The notes: generated from the sequence alone by a model not told the origin. Shown: positions 40,458-50,728, counted from the first letter of the stretch. The stretch is 64,000 bases of DNA from Candidatus Mailhella merdavium (GCA_019119045.1 DWXS01000083.1:1-64000), one strand, 5' to 3'. Translations and numbers: made by a program.

Positions 40458-41750
40458 TTAGAGCATATAAAACCTGACTTCCGGATAATCATCTCCATCT
40501 GCGCTCATGAATAAACGTACAGTAGTTCCTGTAATTATGGCCATATCCATATTTTGATTCCCCCCACTACTTGTAGAACCTTTATCCCTATATCCAATTG
40601 CTGAAAGAGGAAAACTTGTTCCCATTCCGAAAATTGTTGTTTTTTGTTTTAGCCCCATACCAACAAGCAACCCAGAATCAACAGAATAATGTGGAGCTGA
40701 AATATATACAGTAGAGACTTTTCTATATAGATCATTCTGATTTGCAATTACCATCCATAAAAGCAATCTCCCAGGGGTCAAACCTGTAATGACTATATTA
40801 CTTCCTTGAGTACCTGGAGAACCAGTATAAACAAGTCTTGGTGTACCACCAAGTATACCAGTATTTGTAAGCTGATTAGCAAGAGTAGATAAACTATTTG
40901 TTCCTGTACCACCATTTGCTACTGGCAAAATTCCTGTCACTCCCGGAGAAACATCTTTTGTGCCATCAAAAGATACTCCTTGATTACTCCCAACATTTAC
41001 AGTAAATGTTCGAGGAGTTTCCAATTTTTTTGATGCTAAGGCTGTACCATCTCCTTCTAATGCAGTTCCAGGAATATTACCATATTTTACATTATATGTA
41101 TTGTTTTCCTTATCATATTCCAAACCCATCCCTGGACCGGGGATATCTTCAACATTAGCAATCCGTTTCCAGTATTGTCCGGATTCTTCTGCTCCAGGTG
41201 TTCTAACACCTGCCGCCGTTCCTACCCCAGACTTTTGCAGCCAGAGCCACGCAGAATTGTCATATGAGACAATGATAGGGTCGGGATAACATGCGTGTTC
41301 TGACCATCCCAGAGCAACATATTCATACCCTTCGATATCAACGCGAAGGCCAGTAGCAGGCTTGACTCCTCCGAGCGTAGTCGAAGTTGCAGGTTCGGCG
41401 TTTACCCGATTGCCCGGCTCACCTTTCAGATCCACATACTCTCCCCATGTGGAATCCGCGTTCTGGAATCGCAGGGATGTTCCTTTCCAGTTATGCTCCG
41501 GTCGGGGGCCGACATCGCCCTTGTCTCCCTTTTCACCCGTCATTATCCACGGCAGATCGTTCCAGTGCGTGCCGGTGATGACCCTGTCCTCTCCCATGAC
41601 GCCATCCCCGACTTTCTCGCGGATGCGCGTAACGTGCCCGTCTTCATCATAAAATTCGGCAAGCCCCCTCTCTCCTTTCAGGAGAACGGGATTTTTCAAG
41701 GCCCAGTATTCCGCACTGAATATCGGCGTTGTCATTCTGTGGGTAGACAT
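40458..41750 (-). CDS. Tail fibre with collagen-like segment (430 aa)
   Basis: The N-terminal part (1-70) resembles phage fibre heads with FSAEYWALKNPVLLKGERGLAEF. Gly-X-Y triplets (GEKGDKGDVGPR) come next, then a receptor-binding C-terminal half with VANGGTG repeats. The C-terminal DNA is strikingly AT-rich compared with its own 5' end, which suggests the tip was acquired by exchange. It follows the Tfa-like gene by three bases. Likely trimeric adhesin of the virion. Confidence 0.8.
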   Translation of the reverse strand: MSTHRMTTPIFSAEYWALKNPVLLKGERGLAEFYDEDGHVTRIREKVGDGVMGEDRVITGTHWNDLPWIMTGEKGDKGDVGPRPEHNWKGTSLRFQNADSTWGEYVDLKGEPGNRVNAEPATSTTLGGVKPATGLRVDIEGYEYVALGWSEHACYPDPIIVSYDNSAWLWLQKSGVGTAAGVRTPGAEESGQYWKRIANVEDIPGPGMGLEYDKENNTYNVKYGNIPGTALEGDGTALASKKLETPRTFTVNVGSNQGVSFDGTKDVSPGVTGILPVANGGTGTNSLSTLANQLTNTGILGGTPRLVYTGSPGTQGSNIVITGLTPGRLLLWMVIANQNDLYRKVSTVYISAPHYSVDSGLLVGMGLKQKTTIFGMGTSFPLSAIGYRDKGSTSSGGNQNMDMAIITGTTVRLFMSADGDDYPEVRFYML

Positions 41751-41753
41751 ACG

Positions 41754-42269
41754 TTACTCCCTGGCCGCCAGCGCAGCCATATCGGGTATGACAGGCTCCA
41801 CGGCCTGCACCTCTTCCACGCTCTGCGCCGTCTGCACTTGTTCGCGGAGGGCGCGGTTCTGCGCCTGCACCTGCCGCAGGGTCACAAAGATTACCTTGCT
41901 TTTTTCCAGTTCATCGGTGCTCAGAAGAGCCGCGTCGGCTTCCGCCGCCAGCGTCGCGGGGGTGAGCATGGCGGCCACAATGTCGGTCGTCGAGCGGATC
42001 AGTTCAGCGTCGATATCGGCCATGGCCCGGTCGAACTCGGCAGTCTTGAGCGTCTTGGCACGGGCCAGCAGTTCCTCTTCCGTTGGCACGGGCGGCGCGG
42101 GTTCATCGGTTACCTGCTCGGGGTGCTCCTGGGCGTAAGCGTCTATTTCGGCCCAAAGTTTCGCATATCGCGCCGTGTGGGGAACATGAAACGCAGGATA
42201 ACCGTTATAAGGGATGACATAAGACCCATCTGCCCGATGAATAATAGTAGAATTTTTCCATTCGTTCAT
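41754..42269 (-). CDS. Tail-fibre assembly (Tfa-like) protein
   Basis: The start at 42269 overlaps the fibre stop (ATGA), the usual coupling of fibre and chaperone. The product is about 171 aa: MNEWKNSTIIHRADGSYVIPYNGYPAFHVP at the start is quoted only in part here, followed by a helical C-terminal half (AEFDRAMADIDAEL, VRQVQAQNRAL-like). This layout matches short caudoviral tail-fibre assembly proteins. It lies between two fibre genes. Confidence 0.6.
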   Translation of the reverse strand: MNEWKNSTIIHRADGSYVIPYNGYPAFHVPHTARYAKLWAEIDAYAQEHPEQVTDEPAPPVPTEEELLARAKTLKTAEFDRAMADIDAELIRSTTDIVAAMLTPATLAAEADAALLSTDELEKSKVIFVTLRQVQAQNRALREQVQTAQSVEEVQAVEPVIPDMAALAARE

Positions 42270-45200
42270 GCTGACACCTGCCATGCTAAACCTACATAAT
42301 CAATTGTTGCGGAGGACTGACTATCAATAATCGTTCCGCCAGCGGCTACCCCTCCATATATATCTAAAACTCCATTAGTCGTAAGATTCCTTTTTGTAAC
42401 ACTGTAAGCCCATACACCCTCCTCCGGTAATTGAAAAATCGTTCCACCCATAGCACCATATCTAGTCCACTGTCCCACGCCCTCCGCAGCCTGCGGTTTA
42501 GGTGCGCCGAAGACATCCCACGACCCCCACACAAATTGTCCTGTAGTTGTCGAACTTCCTCTGACAAATATACCAGATGGTTTAATGAACACTTGAAGGC
42601 TTGTACCAACCTCCGTTTTCCATACTAAAAGATTGCCGGTCTTTTCGTTATTCGGTGCGTTTGCAATAATATTATCAAGATAATAGTTACCACTAAAGAT
42701 ATCGTTTAGGTCTACAGGGTCGTAAACAACCCCCATTGCCTGAATCAATTCTCCTGATTCTTCGTCAGGGATCATGGCCGCAGAGGATATTTTCTTCCAT
42801 CCCTGCATTGTTAATACGTTATTCGGCTGAACAGATGGGTCTGTTGCCTGCGGCTGCGGTACAAGACCTCCTTTGCCTGGAGCATCCGCAGTAGGAGGTG
42901 TAAACGGAAGTATATTAGAAGCATCTACCAAAGATGGAAATTTAGCAAAAGACATAGAACTATTTGTGATAGTATAATTGCCTGTTACTGTACCACCATC
43001 CTGTATGTAAAAAGCAAAAATCTCTCCTGCCTCTACATACCTAACTGTAGATGTAGAATTTACATCTGTAGCAATTGACATTGGATCTAGGTGTAATGTA
43101 CTTTTAGTATACGGAAGTTTATAATCGCCATTTTCTGTAACTGAAGATACACCACAAACAAGATCGACAGCCGTATCAAACGGACTTATAGTTAAAATAT
43201 GAGATATGTAATACAAACCAGATTCATTAATTTGAACATAACCTAGGCTATTCTTACTAGAAAACTTTCTAGTAAAAGAGTCTGTACGTTCTACCAAATC
43301 CCCTGGGGAGAATATAGCATTCCCCACATTTGCCACAGGAACTTCAGCAGATTCACCATTATAATAAATGTTTAGTTCCGAATTAGATGCTTGATACTCA
43401 TTAGTAACAGGCAATCTCATAATTCGCATATTCCACGAAACAGTGGATGTCTTATTAGTTCCAGAGTTACTAGGTACATATAACAAGCTGTAAACAGACT
43501 CTCCAGTTTTACCCCATATAGGATATGTAAGCGTCGCATGGGCTCCAAGATTATGGCTCAAATCGAGCTCAAAATCAGTGGTAGCCATTTCAGCCCTAGA
43601 TCCGTCAGATTTCTCCTGCATAAGTTCGAGAATATTATCAGCATCTTGATGCTCAGGTAATGGCTGTATAATCCACCGGATACTTACAATGTAAAATCCA
43701 TCAGTATCGAAGACAAATTTCGTACCATTTACATGCCCAAACGACTTTCCTTCGTAGAAAGTTCCAACCATGTCACTAGATGATAAATCTGGAACTATGC
43801 TAGTCGACGACCCGTCACTACTAGGAGTAGAAACGCTGGGGAGGCTCGAAACACCCGGTTTCAAATAGATGTCGAAAATGTCTCCGTCATCAAACGGAAC
43901 ACTCTTCGTCGATATTTTTCCACTGGCGTCAAGCACAATAGTATCATTGTCGATAATCCCGCCGGGAATGACGGAGATAACATCACTGCCATCCTTAGCA
44001 ATAGTAGTTCCGTCTACCTTAACATTAGTATTCTCGCGCCATGTGCCATCGCCATGGTACACATAGTCTTTTTCCGCAGAAGCAGCGGGATTCACAAGCC
44101 CGGCAGTTCCCGGTTCGGTGGCAGTCGCCCCCTCGTATTCCGGCACGGAAAGAATCCCGCCGGTGACGCGTATGCCGTCACCTATATTTGTATCTGCAAT
44201 GATTTCCCGCCATGCCTGCCATTCACCACTTGTACCCTGATGGCGCACCCATATTTTTGATGCAGCACCGAACACCATAAAGGTCTGCCGGTATCTGACA
44301 ACCGATGAGATGCCGGTAGCGGAACTCATGGCCTCAACCATCAGCATACCATCATTTGATGTTGTGCCGGTGGTGAACAATAAAATGGGAGGAGCGTTCA
44401 GCGTTGTTTCCTTGTGTACCGCCACATGGTAGCGGCCAAGGATCGTGGCAGCATCGAAATCCGCAAGCGGCGTATCAAAATATCCGGGATACCACGGCAA
44501 AAGCTCGTCCACGATATATCCCCGCGCACTCGCCAGATCAGTCGGATCTCCGCCGATGGCGATATCCTGCGCCACCAGCTTGCCGGATTCATCCTTTATG
44601 ATGGTCACATCGTCCGGCGCACCGGTAGCCGCAATGTCTGTCTGCATGTCTTCCAGCGCCGCATACACACCGCCGGAAGCAACCGGATTGCCACTGTCCT
44701 TGACAGGTACAGGATCTATTGCTCCCGCCACGCCGAGATTGTCCCACTCTGTGCCAGTCCATGCGTAATTGGCCCCGGTGGAGGTGATGTTATACACATC
44801 GCCTTCCGCCGCATCCGTGGGCAAATCCTCCACCGTCGCCACACTGCCCCGGTAACGGTATATCTTGTCGACCAGGATTGACGGGTAGGGCAGGTCATTC
44901 CAGTGGGTTACACCGTCCCCGGTCTTCCACAGCAGCTTGTCCTCCGGAGTGCGTTCGTATCCGCTTTCGCCGTCCTCAAGTATGGGATTCGCCGTGGCCC
45001 ACTGTGCGGAAGTGCCGATGCGGGCAACCTGCCGAATAATTGTCCTGTCCCCCGGTTCATCCAGTGCCGGATTACCGGCATAAATGATGCTCAGGGCTTC
45101 ATCCGAAGGATCGCCGCCATAGATGATGTCAATGGCAGGAGCCAGACCACGTTCGCCTTGTATGCCCTGCTTGCCTTGCGGTATGCCAAATTCAATTTCC

Positions 45201-45541
45201 CCTGTACCAGAATTATAATAGGCTGTGGCCGGATGATCCGGAGGCAGGGTCTCCGCGCTGGCGGTCAGGGCCTTCAATTCTTCTATCTTGGCCTTCAACT
45301 TCTCTGCCAATGCGCCGATTTCTTTTTTTGCCTCGTTGATTTCCTCTTCCGCCGCCTGACTCGATCGCTCATCAATCTGGCGCACCAGATTGCGCAGGGT
45401 CGGCACTTCCTTGCCGCCAAGTATCACCGTCTCAAACTCTCCTCCGTTGACCCATTTATCCAGCTTGGCCGCGTCAACAGGGATTTGAAAAATGCTTTCA
45501 AGGACTTCTTCAAGTTTCCCGCAGTCAATTCCCGAACTCAT
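42266..45541 (-). CDS. Large tail fibre (1091 aa)
   Basis: Start MSSGIDCGKLEE at 45541 follows AAAGGTG. The N-terminal 60 residues attach to the tail tip. A coiled coil (about 75-115) and a short collagen-like patch (GIPQGKQGIQGERG) follow, then DGVTHWNDLPY-type modules and repeated beta-rich domains ending in FQLPEEGVWAYSVTKRN. Part of the HWNDLPY module also occurs in the 430-aa fibre. Roughly 42300-44000 is far more AT-rich than the 5' part, a sign of mosaic exchange in the receptor-binding region. Confidence 0.82.
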   Translation of the reverse strand: MSSGIDCGKLEEVLESIFQIPVDAAKLDKWVNGGEFETVILGGKEVPTLRNLVRQIDERSSQAAEEEINEAKKEIGALAEKLKAKIEELKALTASAETLPPDHPATAYYNSGTGEIEFGIPQGKQGIQGERGLAPAIDIIYGGDPSDEALSIIYAGNPALDEPGDRTIIRQVARIGTSAQWATANPILEDGESGYERTPEDKLLWKTGDGVTHWNDLPYPSILVDKIYRYRGSVATVEDLPTDAAEGDVYNITSTGANYAWTGTEWDNLGVAGAIDPVPVKDSGNPVASGGVYAALEDMQTDIAATGAPDDVTIIKDESGKLVAQDIAIGGDPTDLASARGYIVDELLPWYPGYFDTPLADFDAATILGRYHVAVHKETTLNAPPILLFTTGTTSNDGMLMVEAMSSATGISSVVRYRQTFMVFGAASKIWVRHQGTSGEWQAWREIIADTNIGDGIRVTGGILSVPEYEGATATEPGTAGLVNPAASAEKDYVYHGDGTWRENTNVKVDGTTIAKDGSDVISVIPGGIIDNDTIVLDASGKISTKSVPFDDGDIFDIYLKPGVSSLPSVSTPSSDGSSTSIVPDLSSSDMVGTFYEGKSFGHVNGTKFVFDTDGFYIVSIRWIIQPLPEHQDADNILELMQEKSDGSRAEMATTDFELDLSHNLGAHATLTYPIWGKTGESVYSLLYVPSNSGTNKTSTVSWNMRIMRLPVTNEYQASNSELNIYYNGESAEVPVANVGNAIFSPGDLVERTDSFTRKFSSKNSLGYVQINESGLYYISHILTISPFDTAVDLVCGVSSVTENGDYKLPYTKSTLHLDPMSIATDVNSTSTVRYVEAGEIFAFYIQDGGTVTGNYTITNSSMSFAKFPSLVDASNILPFTPPTADAPGKGGLVPQPQATDPSVQPNNVLTMQGWKKISSAAMIPDEESGELIQAMGVVYDPVDLNDIFSGNYYLDNIIANAPNNEKTGNLLVWKTEVGTSLQVFIKPSGIFVRGSSTTTGQFVWGSWDVFGAPKPQAAEGVGQWTRYGAMGGTIFQLPEEGVWAYSVTKRNLTTNGVLDIYGGVAAGGTIIDSQSSATIDYVGLAWQVSA

Positions 45542-46433
45542 ATAGCACCTTTCTCTGTTTGCAGGCTCCGGGAATCCAGAAATCCGGAACCGAAATGTCA
45601 ATTCCGCTCAAAATATCGTCAAAGGTTTTTTGCCATTCCATAAAATCTTCAGGAGGACGGCATACCAGCAGTTCGGTAATCCACGGGCACATGGGGTTTT
45701 CCCGCCGCCACACGTCCAGCTCGAGCGTCACGCGCATGTGCAGCCCGGCGAAGGGTTCAACCTTCGGCATGCTCTTCAGCCGCGCCGTGTGCATGTCGAT
45801 ATGCCCGGCGGACTGGAGCGGCATGAGAAACCAGCGCGTGCCCTGCTTCAGGTCACGCCGTACAAAACGCCGCAGGCTCTCCACTTCCTCCCGCGTCATG
45901 ATGACCGCGCACTGAAAAGCCGTTTCGTCCGTGCGGTATTCCACACGCCGCAGATTGCCCACTTCCATCTGTGCCGATGCCCGGCGGTCATACGGCGAAT
46001 AGGAGTAGCCGTCCTGAAGAGGCAGAGGGAACTCATCCGGCCACGCGGGCAGTTCTTCCAGGCCAGGCGCTTCGTCCGGCCCGTCGTCCACCTCCAGTTT
46101 CAGCGCGGCATACGTGTACTGACACCCCACAAGGTTGCCGAGTGAGGGGCGCTCCCGCATCCGTACCTTGTGCCATGTCACTTCCCGCCCGGAGAGCAGC
46201 GGCATTTCAAACCATTCCGCGCCCTGCCACAGCAGTTCCTGCTCCAGACTTTCCAGCCATGCCGTCTGCACCTGATCCAGCAGGAGGGAACATTCAATAT
46301 TACTCTCCTCCATGCCGAACTCGTCAACCAGTTCGCCGAACACCCCGAAATCCGGCCTGGTGCGCCGATCTTCCGTCTGCGCCGCATAGCCGTCCTTCTG
46401 CGGCACGGGCATCCATTCAGGCCACCTACGCAT
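45525..46433 (-). CDS. Phage tail protein with two repeated domains (302 aa)
   Basis: The protein repeats itself. Residues 3-30 (WPEWMPVPQKDGY...DRRTRPDF) and residues about 130-155 (WPDEFPLPLQDGY...DRRASAQM) align, and each is followed by a segment ending in a W-F-x-M-P-L block (AEWFEMPL and TRWFLMPL). It overlaps both J-like and fibre genes by a few bases, so it is tightly coupled. Probable baseplate or fibre-connector component; family not recognised. Confidence 0.65.
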   Translation of the reverse strand: MRRWPEWMPVPQKDGYAAQTEDRRTRPDFGVFGELVDEFGMEESNIECSLLLDQVQTAWLESLEQELLWQGAEWFEMPLLSGREVTWHKVRMRERPSLGNLVGCQYTYAALKLEVDDGPDEAPGLEELPAWPDEFPLPLQDGYSYSPYDRRASAQMEVGNLRRVEYRTDETAFQCAVIMTREEVESLRRFVRRDLKQGTRWFLMPLQSAGHIDMHTARLKSMPKVEPFAGLHMRVTLELDVWRRENPMCPWITELLVCRPPEDFMEWQKTFDDILSGIDISVPDFWIPGACKQRKVLYEFGN

Positions 46434-49400
46434 TGCCGCCGTCCGCCGCTGTGGTCGTCACGGGCAGCACGCCGCTGAAATTCAGGGCGGCGTAGGACGC
46501 GGGCACATCGTCGAACCACGCATCCTTGCCCGCGAGCCGGAAATAATAGGTTGTCTCCGGCGTCAGCCCGGAAAGGGTATAGGGCAGGGCGCTGATGATC
46601 TGCATGCCCGTCACCGATGACGCGTCGAAGTCCGGCGTCGCGCCCTGAAGCAGTACATAGCCCGTGACGCCGTCCTGCCCGATTGGGGACGGGCCGGTCA
46701 CGCTGTTGAGCGTGATGCTGTCCGCTCCCACGCTGATATCCGCAGCCGTTACCGCCGCCGGAGCAGCCGTCTCGGCGGATGCCGTCACCACCGGACCCGG
46801 CCCTGCGGCATTCCGCGCCCAGACTTCCGCGCTCATCTTGCGCCACGGGCCGCCCAGCGCCGCCGCATCCTCCGGCACCAGCTCGTATTCCAGCGCCGCC
46901 GTTCCCGTGACGGCGGCGACCTTGACGGAGTCGGCCAGAACATTGAGACTGTATTCCGTGGCCCCGGCAACAGCCTGCCACGACACCCGGAACGTGGCCC
47001 CGGCAAACCCGGCGGCCGCCACTGTCGCCGCCGGTTTGCTGACCCGTGTATCCCCTGCCCACACGGCCCACGGACTCTGCATGTCGTCGCGCACGGCGGC
47101 AACGCGCAGCCAGACAGGGCCGCGCGAAACGGCAACGCTCGCCCGGTTGATGTTCATGCGGCCCACACGCAGCCACGCTTCCCCGTCCGTGCCGGTTTCC
47201 ACCTCGTAGGCGTCCGCGCCCGTCACGGTCAGCCATGAGGCTTCCAGAACCGGCGATGCGGCCGTGCCGCCCACGGCCACGGTCAGACTCTGCGGCGCGG
47301 AAAGACTGTCCACCGTGGGCAACTGCCCGCGCCCTTCCCATGCCGGTACGGGCAGATCATCGTACCCGTAGACGCGCTCGTCATCGTTGACCAGACTGAC
47401 CGTGTACGTCCACAAGTCGGACGGCACCACGCTCTGTACCAGCATGCGCCGGGCAAACTCCCGCGACTGCTGGAGCGTCCACAGCGTGGGCAGAGATTCC
47501 TCTCCGGCGGTCAGCCAGTTCCACGGAGCGTCCGCGTCCTCCAGCAGCAGCGCCGCATATTCCCCGGCGTCGAGCGTCACCTCATACGCGCCGCCGTCGC
47601 CGTGCCATGCGGACAGTCTGCACGGACCCCATGCCGTGCCGTCCGGCCGGGACAGGGCAAGATACAGGTCGCCCTTTTCCGGGATATCCCCCGTATCCCG
47701 GCGCAGGGTGAGCGCAAGACCTGCCTCGTCCCATGCGTCCACCTTGCCCGACGCGGTATTTCTCAGGCGGGGATGCGATACCGTCACCACATCGCCCCGG
47801 TTCATCAGCCTCCCCAGCCCCTCAACCTGACATTCCACGCCGATGCGCCGCCAGCGGTTGCGCGCCGCATAACCTACAGCAACACGGAACGCATGTTCCC
47901 GGCCGGTGATGCCGAGCATTTCCAGACTGGTTTCCTCCCGGCTTTCGCTCTCCGGCAGAACCGCCTTCACGTCCCGCTGCTGGAAGCCGTAAGCCGCGTC
48001 CAGGTAATTCATGACCACATCATCCGGAGTGCTGGAACTCCATGTATTCCAGGTCAGCTTGAAACTGCCCCGCCGGATGTTACGCGGGGTGAGCATGTAG
48101 CGCACCGGGCGGCCCGCGCAGTCTTCCACAAAAGACAATACCGAACCTTCCAGCCTCGGCACGCACAACATGGGCTGGCACATTTCGGTGATCAACTGCC
48201 AGACCGTATAGGCTCCGTCGATATAGGCGTCATAATACCAGCCGCGTGCCTGCAAGCGCTCGTCAATGGCCCACAGCGCGTCGAGGTCAAGCTCCCGGTC
48301 GCTCAGACCGCCGCCCCATGACGCCTTGCATACCGCGCTGACGGCGGCGGCCCATGATCGCGTGGCCGTTTCCCCGCTCCATGTCCGTGTCGCGCGGTCA
48401 TAGAGCGGGAGCCTGCGCGTGCAGATCAGACTGAGCTTGCTGCTTGCGCTGTTGCTCAGGGTGTTTGTGGCTCGAATCTTGATAGCCACGGCGGAAACGC
48501 CGTAGCTCAGGCTTCCCGGCAGCATGGCCCGCATGGCCTGCCACTGGATGCTGTCCATGGTGCGTCCGTTGACGGCGCTGTCCGAAGTACGCGCCAGCCT
48601 CACCTCATAACGGCCCTGCGCCACATCGCACAGCAGCGTGCGCCGCTGCGGGGTGAGCGTTGCATTCTTGAAATTCTCCGTCCGCAGCACGGCCCACTCG
48701 CTCAGGGCCGCGCCCATATCGTCAATGAGCCGGTATTCCGCCCTGATATCAATGCTGTATTCCTGCAAATCAGCGTTATCGTCGTAACGTCCGATGCCAT
48801 TCGGCAGCACAATGTCGAGCTGTATCTGGTTCGTCACCGTGCCCGGCGGGTTGGCGACATACGGCCCGATTTCACCGTTATACTCCTCCTCGTTCGGGCC
48901 GTAGAGTTCCTGCCCGGACACTTCCGCAGAGGTAATCACGTTGTCCGGAAACAGCGTCACCGGACTGCCCGCAGGCACAAACTCCACCTGCACATTGTCG
49001 TATGCCGAGTCCACGCCGCCGGAAGCGCGCCAGAACACCGTATCCCCGAAGCTCATGCTTTCCACATCGTAGGTTCCCCGGCCCAGCGCGTACACGAAAT
49101 AGCCGTACTGCTCGTTTTCGATGTACTGCACCCAGGGCGTGGCGATGTAGTCCGGGGTGATTTTCATGCGTCCGAAGCCTTCCGGCTCCGGCTGATACAG
49201 ACGGGCCTGATTGCCCGATGAGTTGATGTTGTAGGTAGGGGACGCCGTGGCCGCGTCATAGGCCCCGGACAGGCCGGACGGCACACTGGAAAAGCCGCCC
49301 AGCGCCCCCACAAGCGCCGTCGCCCCCAGCATGATCGCGCCGTTGACAAGGCCAGTCACAAGCCCTGCGGCAACACTTCCTTCAGCCAATCCCAAAGGTC

Positions 49401-49719
49401 CTAATGCCAGAAGACTTCCCGGATTGATGGCAATGACCACCGCCGCCACCACGCCCAGAATCGCCGTGAGCGGATTGCTCCCGCCCCCGCCGCCCATGGG
49501 CAGTTCCACGAAAATCACAATCGCATGCGGCGCAATAGGCAGGCTCCAGCCGTCGTTCTCGCGCAGCACAGGCTGCCCGCCCGCAACGGCAATGGTCGGA
49601 GCCAGAAATTCCTCGCTCTCCGGATGCAGCAGGCCGGCCAGCTCCCGCAGGGCAAGCGGCCCTTCCGCCGTCACCCGCCGCCGGATCTGTCCACCGCAAA
49701 TCAGTACAGCCTCAGGCAT
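46426..49719 (-). CDS. Tail tip / host-specificity J-like protein (1097 aa)
   Basis: The N-terminal hydrophobic stretch (NPLTAILGVVAAVVIAINPGSLLALG) and the glycine-rich patches before it resemble lambda J-type tip proteins. The body carries the YDAATASPTYNINSSGNQARL segment typical of TipJ homologs. The C-terminal part has about three fibronectin-type repeats (SAPQSLTVAVGGTAASP, ITGLTP-like LSGLTPETTYYFRLAGKDAW). GGGGGTGG precedes the ATG, and the start overlaps the K-like gene. Position after tape measure, L and K supports the call. Confidence 0.85.
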   Translation of the reverse strand: MPEAVLICGGQIRRRVTAEGPLALRELAGLLHPESEEFLAPTIAVAGGQPVLRENDGWSLPIAPHAIVIFVELPMGGGGGSNPLTAILGVVAAVVIAINPGSLLALGPLGLAEGSVAAGLVTGLVNGAIMLGATALVGALGGFSSVPSGLSGAYDAATASPTYNINSSGNQARLYQPEPEGFGRMKITPDYIATPWVQYIENEQYGYFVYALGRGTYDVESMSFGDTVFWRASGGVDSAYDNVQVEFVPAGSPVTLFPDNVITSAEVSGQELYGPNEEEYNGEIGPYVANPPGTVTNQIQLDIVLPNGIGRYDDNADLQEYSIDIRAEYRLIDDMGAALSEWAVLRTENFKNATLTPQRRTLLCDVAQGRYEVRLARTSDSAVNGRTMDSIQWQAMRAMLPGSLSYGVSAVAIKIRATNTLSNSASSKLSLICTRRLPLYDRATRTWSGETATRSWAAAVSAVCKASWGGGLSDRELDLDALWAIDERLQARGWYYDAYIDGAYTVWQLITEMCQPMLCVPRLEGSVLSFVEDCAGRPVRYMLTPRNIRRGSFKLTWNTWSSSTPDDVVMNYLDAAYGFQQRDVKAVLPESESREETSLEMLGITGREHAFRVAVGYAARNRWRRIGVECQVEGLGRLMNRGDVVTVSHPRLRNTASGKVDAWDEAGLALTLRRDTGDIPEKGDLYLALSRPDGTAWGPCRLSAWHGDGGAYEVTLDAGEYAALLLEDADAPWNWLTAGEESLPTLWTLQQSREFARRMLVQSVVPSDLWTYTVSLVNDDERVYGYDDLPVPAWEGRGQLPTVDSLSAPQSLTVAVGGTAASPVLEASWLTVTGADAYEVETGTDGEAWLRVGRMNINRASVAVSRGPVWLRVAAVRDDMQSPWAVWAGDTRVSKPAATVAAAGFAGATFRVSWQAVAGATEYSLNVLADSVKVAAVTGTAALEYELVPEDAAALGGPWRKMSAEVWARNAAGPGPVVTASAETAAPAAVTAADISVGADSITLNSVTGPSPIGQDGVTGYVLLQGATPDFDASSVTGMQIISALPYTLSGLTPETTYYFRLAGKDAWFDDVPASYAALNFSGVLPVTTTAADGGNA

Positions 49720-50176
49720 GCAGCCACCCCCGTTTCGTCAGCGCGGCGTCCATGCGTTCGTGCCGGTACCAGCGCAGGGCGCGATAACCGGAGGCCAGCA
49801 GTTCGCCCGGGCCGGACAGATGCACGCCCACGCGCTGCTGACAGTGCAGGATCAGCAGACCGTCCGCCGTCATGCAGGCGATGCCGCAATGATCCTCGTA
49901 GCGATTACGACTCAGGAACACGGAATCGAACTCGCGCGGAGCCTCCCCGTCCGGCAGGGGCCGCAGGCCGTAGAAACCCGGAAGCATGCTGTCGATGCAG
50001 TCTTTCAGCACGCGGGCATCCGGCGCGGGCACGGGCGGCGTCTCGATGCCCAGCAGGTCAAGATGCACGGCGCGCAGAAGTTCACCGCAGGTATAACTCT
50101 CCGGCGGATTCGGCACGCCCGCCCAGGGCTTGCCCAGATAGCGCAGATGCCAGTTTTCCGGTGATGTTACGCGCAT
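49712..50176 (-). CDS. NlpC/P60-type tail-tip peptidase (lambda K-like)
   Basis: This 154-aa protein has a Cys in SYTCGELLRAV and a His in RYEDHCGIACM, forming the NlpC/P60 dyad. It starts after GAGGGGG. It lies between the DUF1833 gene and J, exactly the lambda L-K-J order. It is likely a murein peptidase on the tail tip or a tail assembly protease. Confidence 0.8.
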   Translation of the reverse strand: MRVTSPENWHLRYLGKPWAGVPNPPESYTCGELLRAVHLDLLGIETPPVPAPDARVLKDCIDSMLPGFYGLRPLPDGEAPREFDSVFLSRNRYEDHCGIACMTADGLLILHCQQRVGVHLSGPGELLASGYRALRWYRHERMDAALTKRGWLHA

Positions 50177-50185
50177 GCCGCCCCC

Positions 50186-50728
50186 TCATCCCCTTACCAG
50201 CGCCGGATACCTGCCCGGCGTGTACAGCCGCCCGAACGGCAGATTAATCCAGTCCAGCACCGTGCCCGTGGCCGTCAGATCGCCCGTGGCCGCGTCAAGA
50301 TACGGTGAGCCGATATGTATGCCCGGCCATGCCTCAGCCGGGCCTTCCTCCTCCCCCCCGAGAACATAGCCGCGATATATGGCCGTGATGCTTCCCCCGC
50401 CCAGCGCCGCCGCCTCAAGGTCTTCATCGAAATAATCCCCCACGCCGCAAATGCGCAGGTTCACTTCGCCGGGCGTGTTCTCGCTCTTTTCCGGCAGGGA
50501 AATGTCAAAGGGCAGGCCGATGAATTCCGCCAGCGCGCCGGGGTCATACGCCGCGTCGTCCTCCAGGCGCAGCATGAAGCGGCGCGGCTCCGGCTCCAGC
50601 GGCCAGCGCGCCACCCGCGCGGGCTGCGTGAACGATTTGTGATTCAGTTCCAGGGTGTGCAGCATCTGCACTTCCACAGGGGCGGAAGCGTAGGCTTCCG
50701 CAATGGCTTTTTGCAGAAGGTCGTTCAT
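50186..50728 (-). CDS. DUF1833 family tail protein (lambda L position)
   Basis: This 180-aa protein includes TLELNHKSFTQPARVARW, FEFDISLP-like FDISLPEKSE, and the ITAIYRGYVL segment, as in DUF1833 phage proteins. The start overlaps the tape-measure stop (ATGA). By order it fills the place of lambda gpL/gpM between tape measure and K. Confidence 0.75.
   Translation of the reverse strand: MNDLLQKAIAEAYASAPVEVQMLHTLELNHKSFTQPARVARWPLEPEPRRFMLRLEDDAAYDPGALAEFIGLPFDISLPEKSENTPGEVNLRICGVGDYFDEDLEAAALGGGSITAIYRGYVLGGEEEGPAEAWPGIHIGSPYLDAATGDLTATGTVLDWINLPFGRLYTPGRYPALVRG

Noticed and set aside
39501..41750. Diversity-generating retroelement for the duplicated fibre tips
   Set aside because: No reverse transcriptase, no adenine-specific template/variable pair, and the copies differ all along their length.
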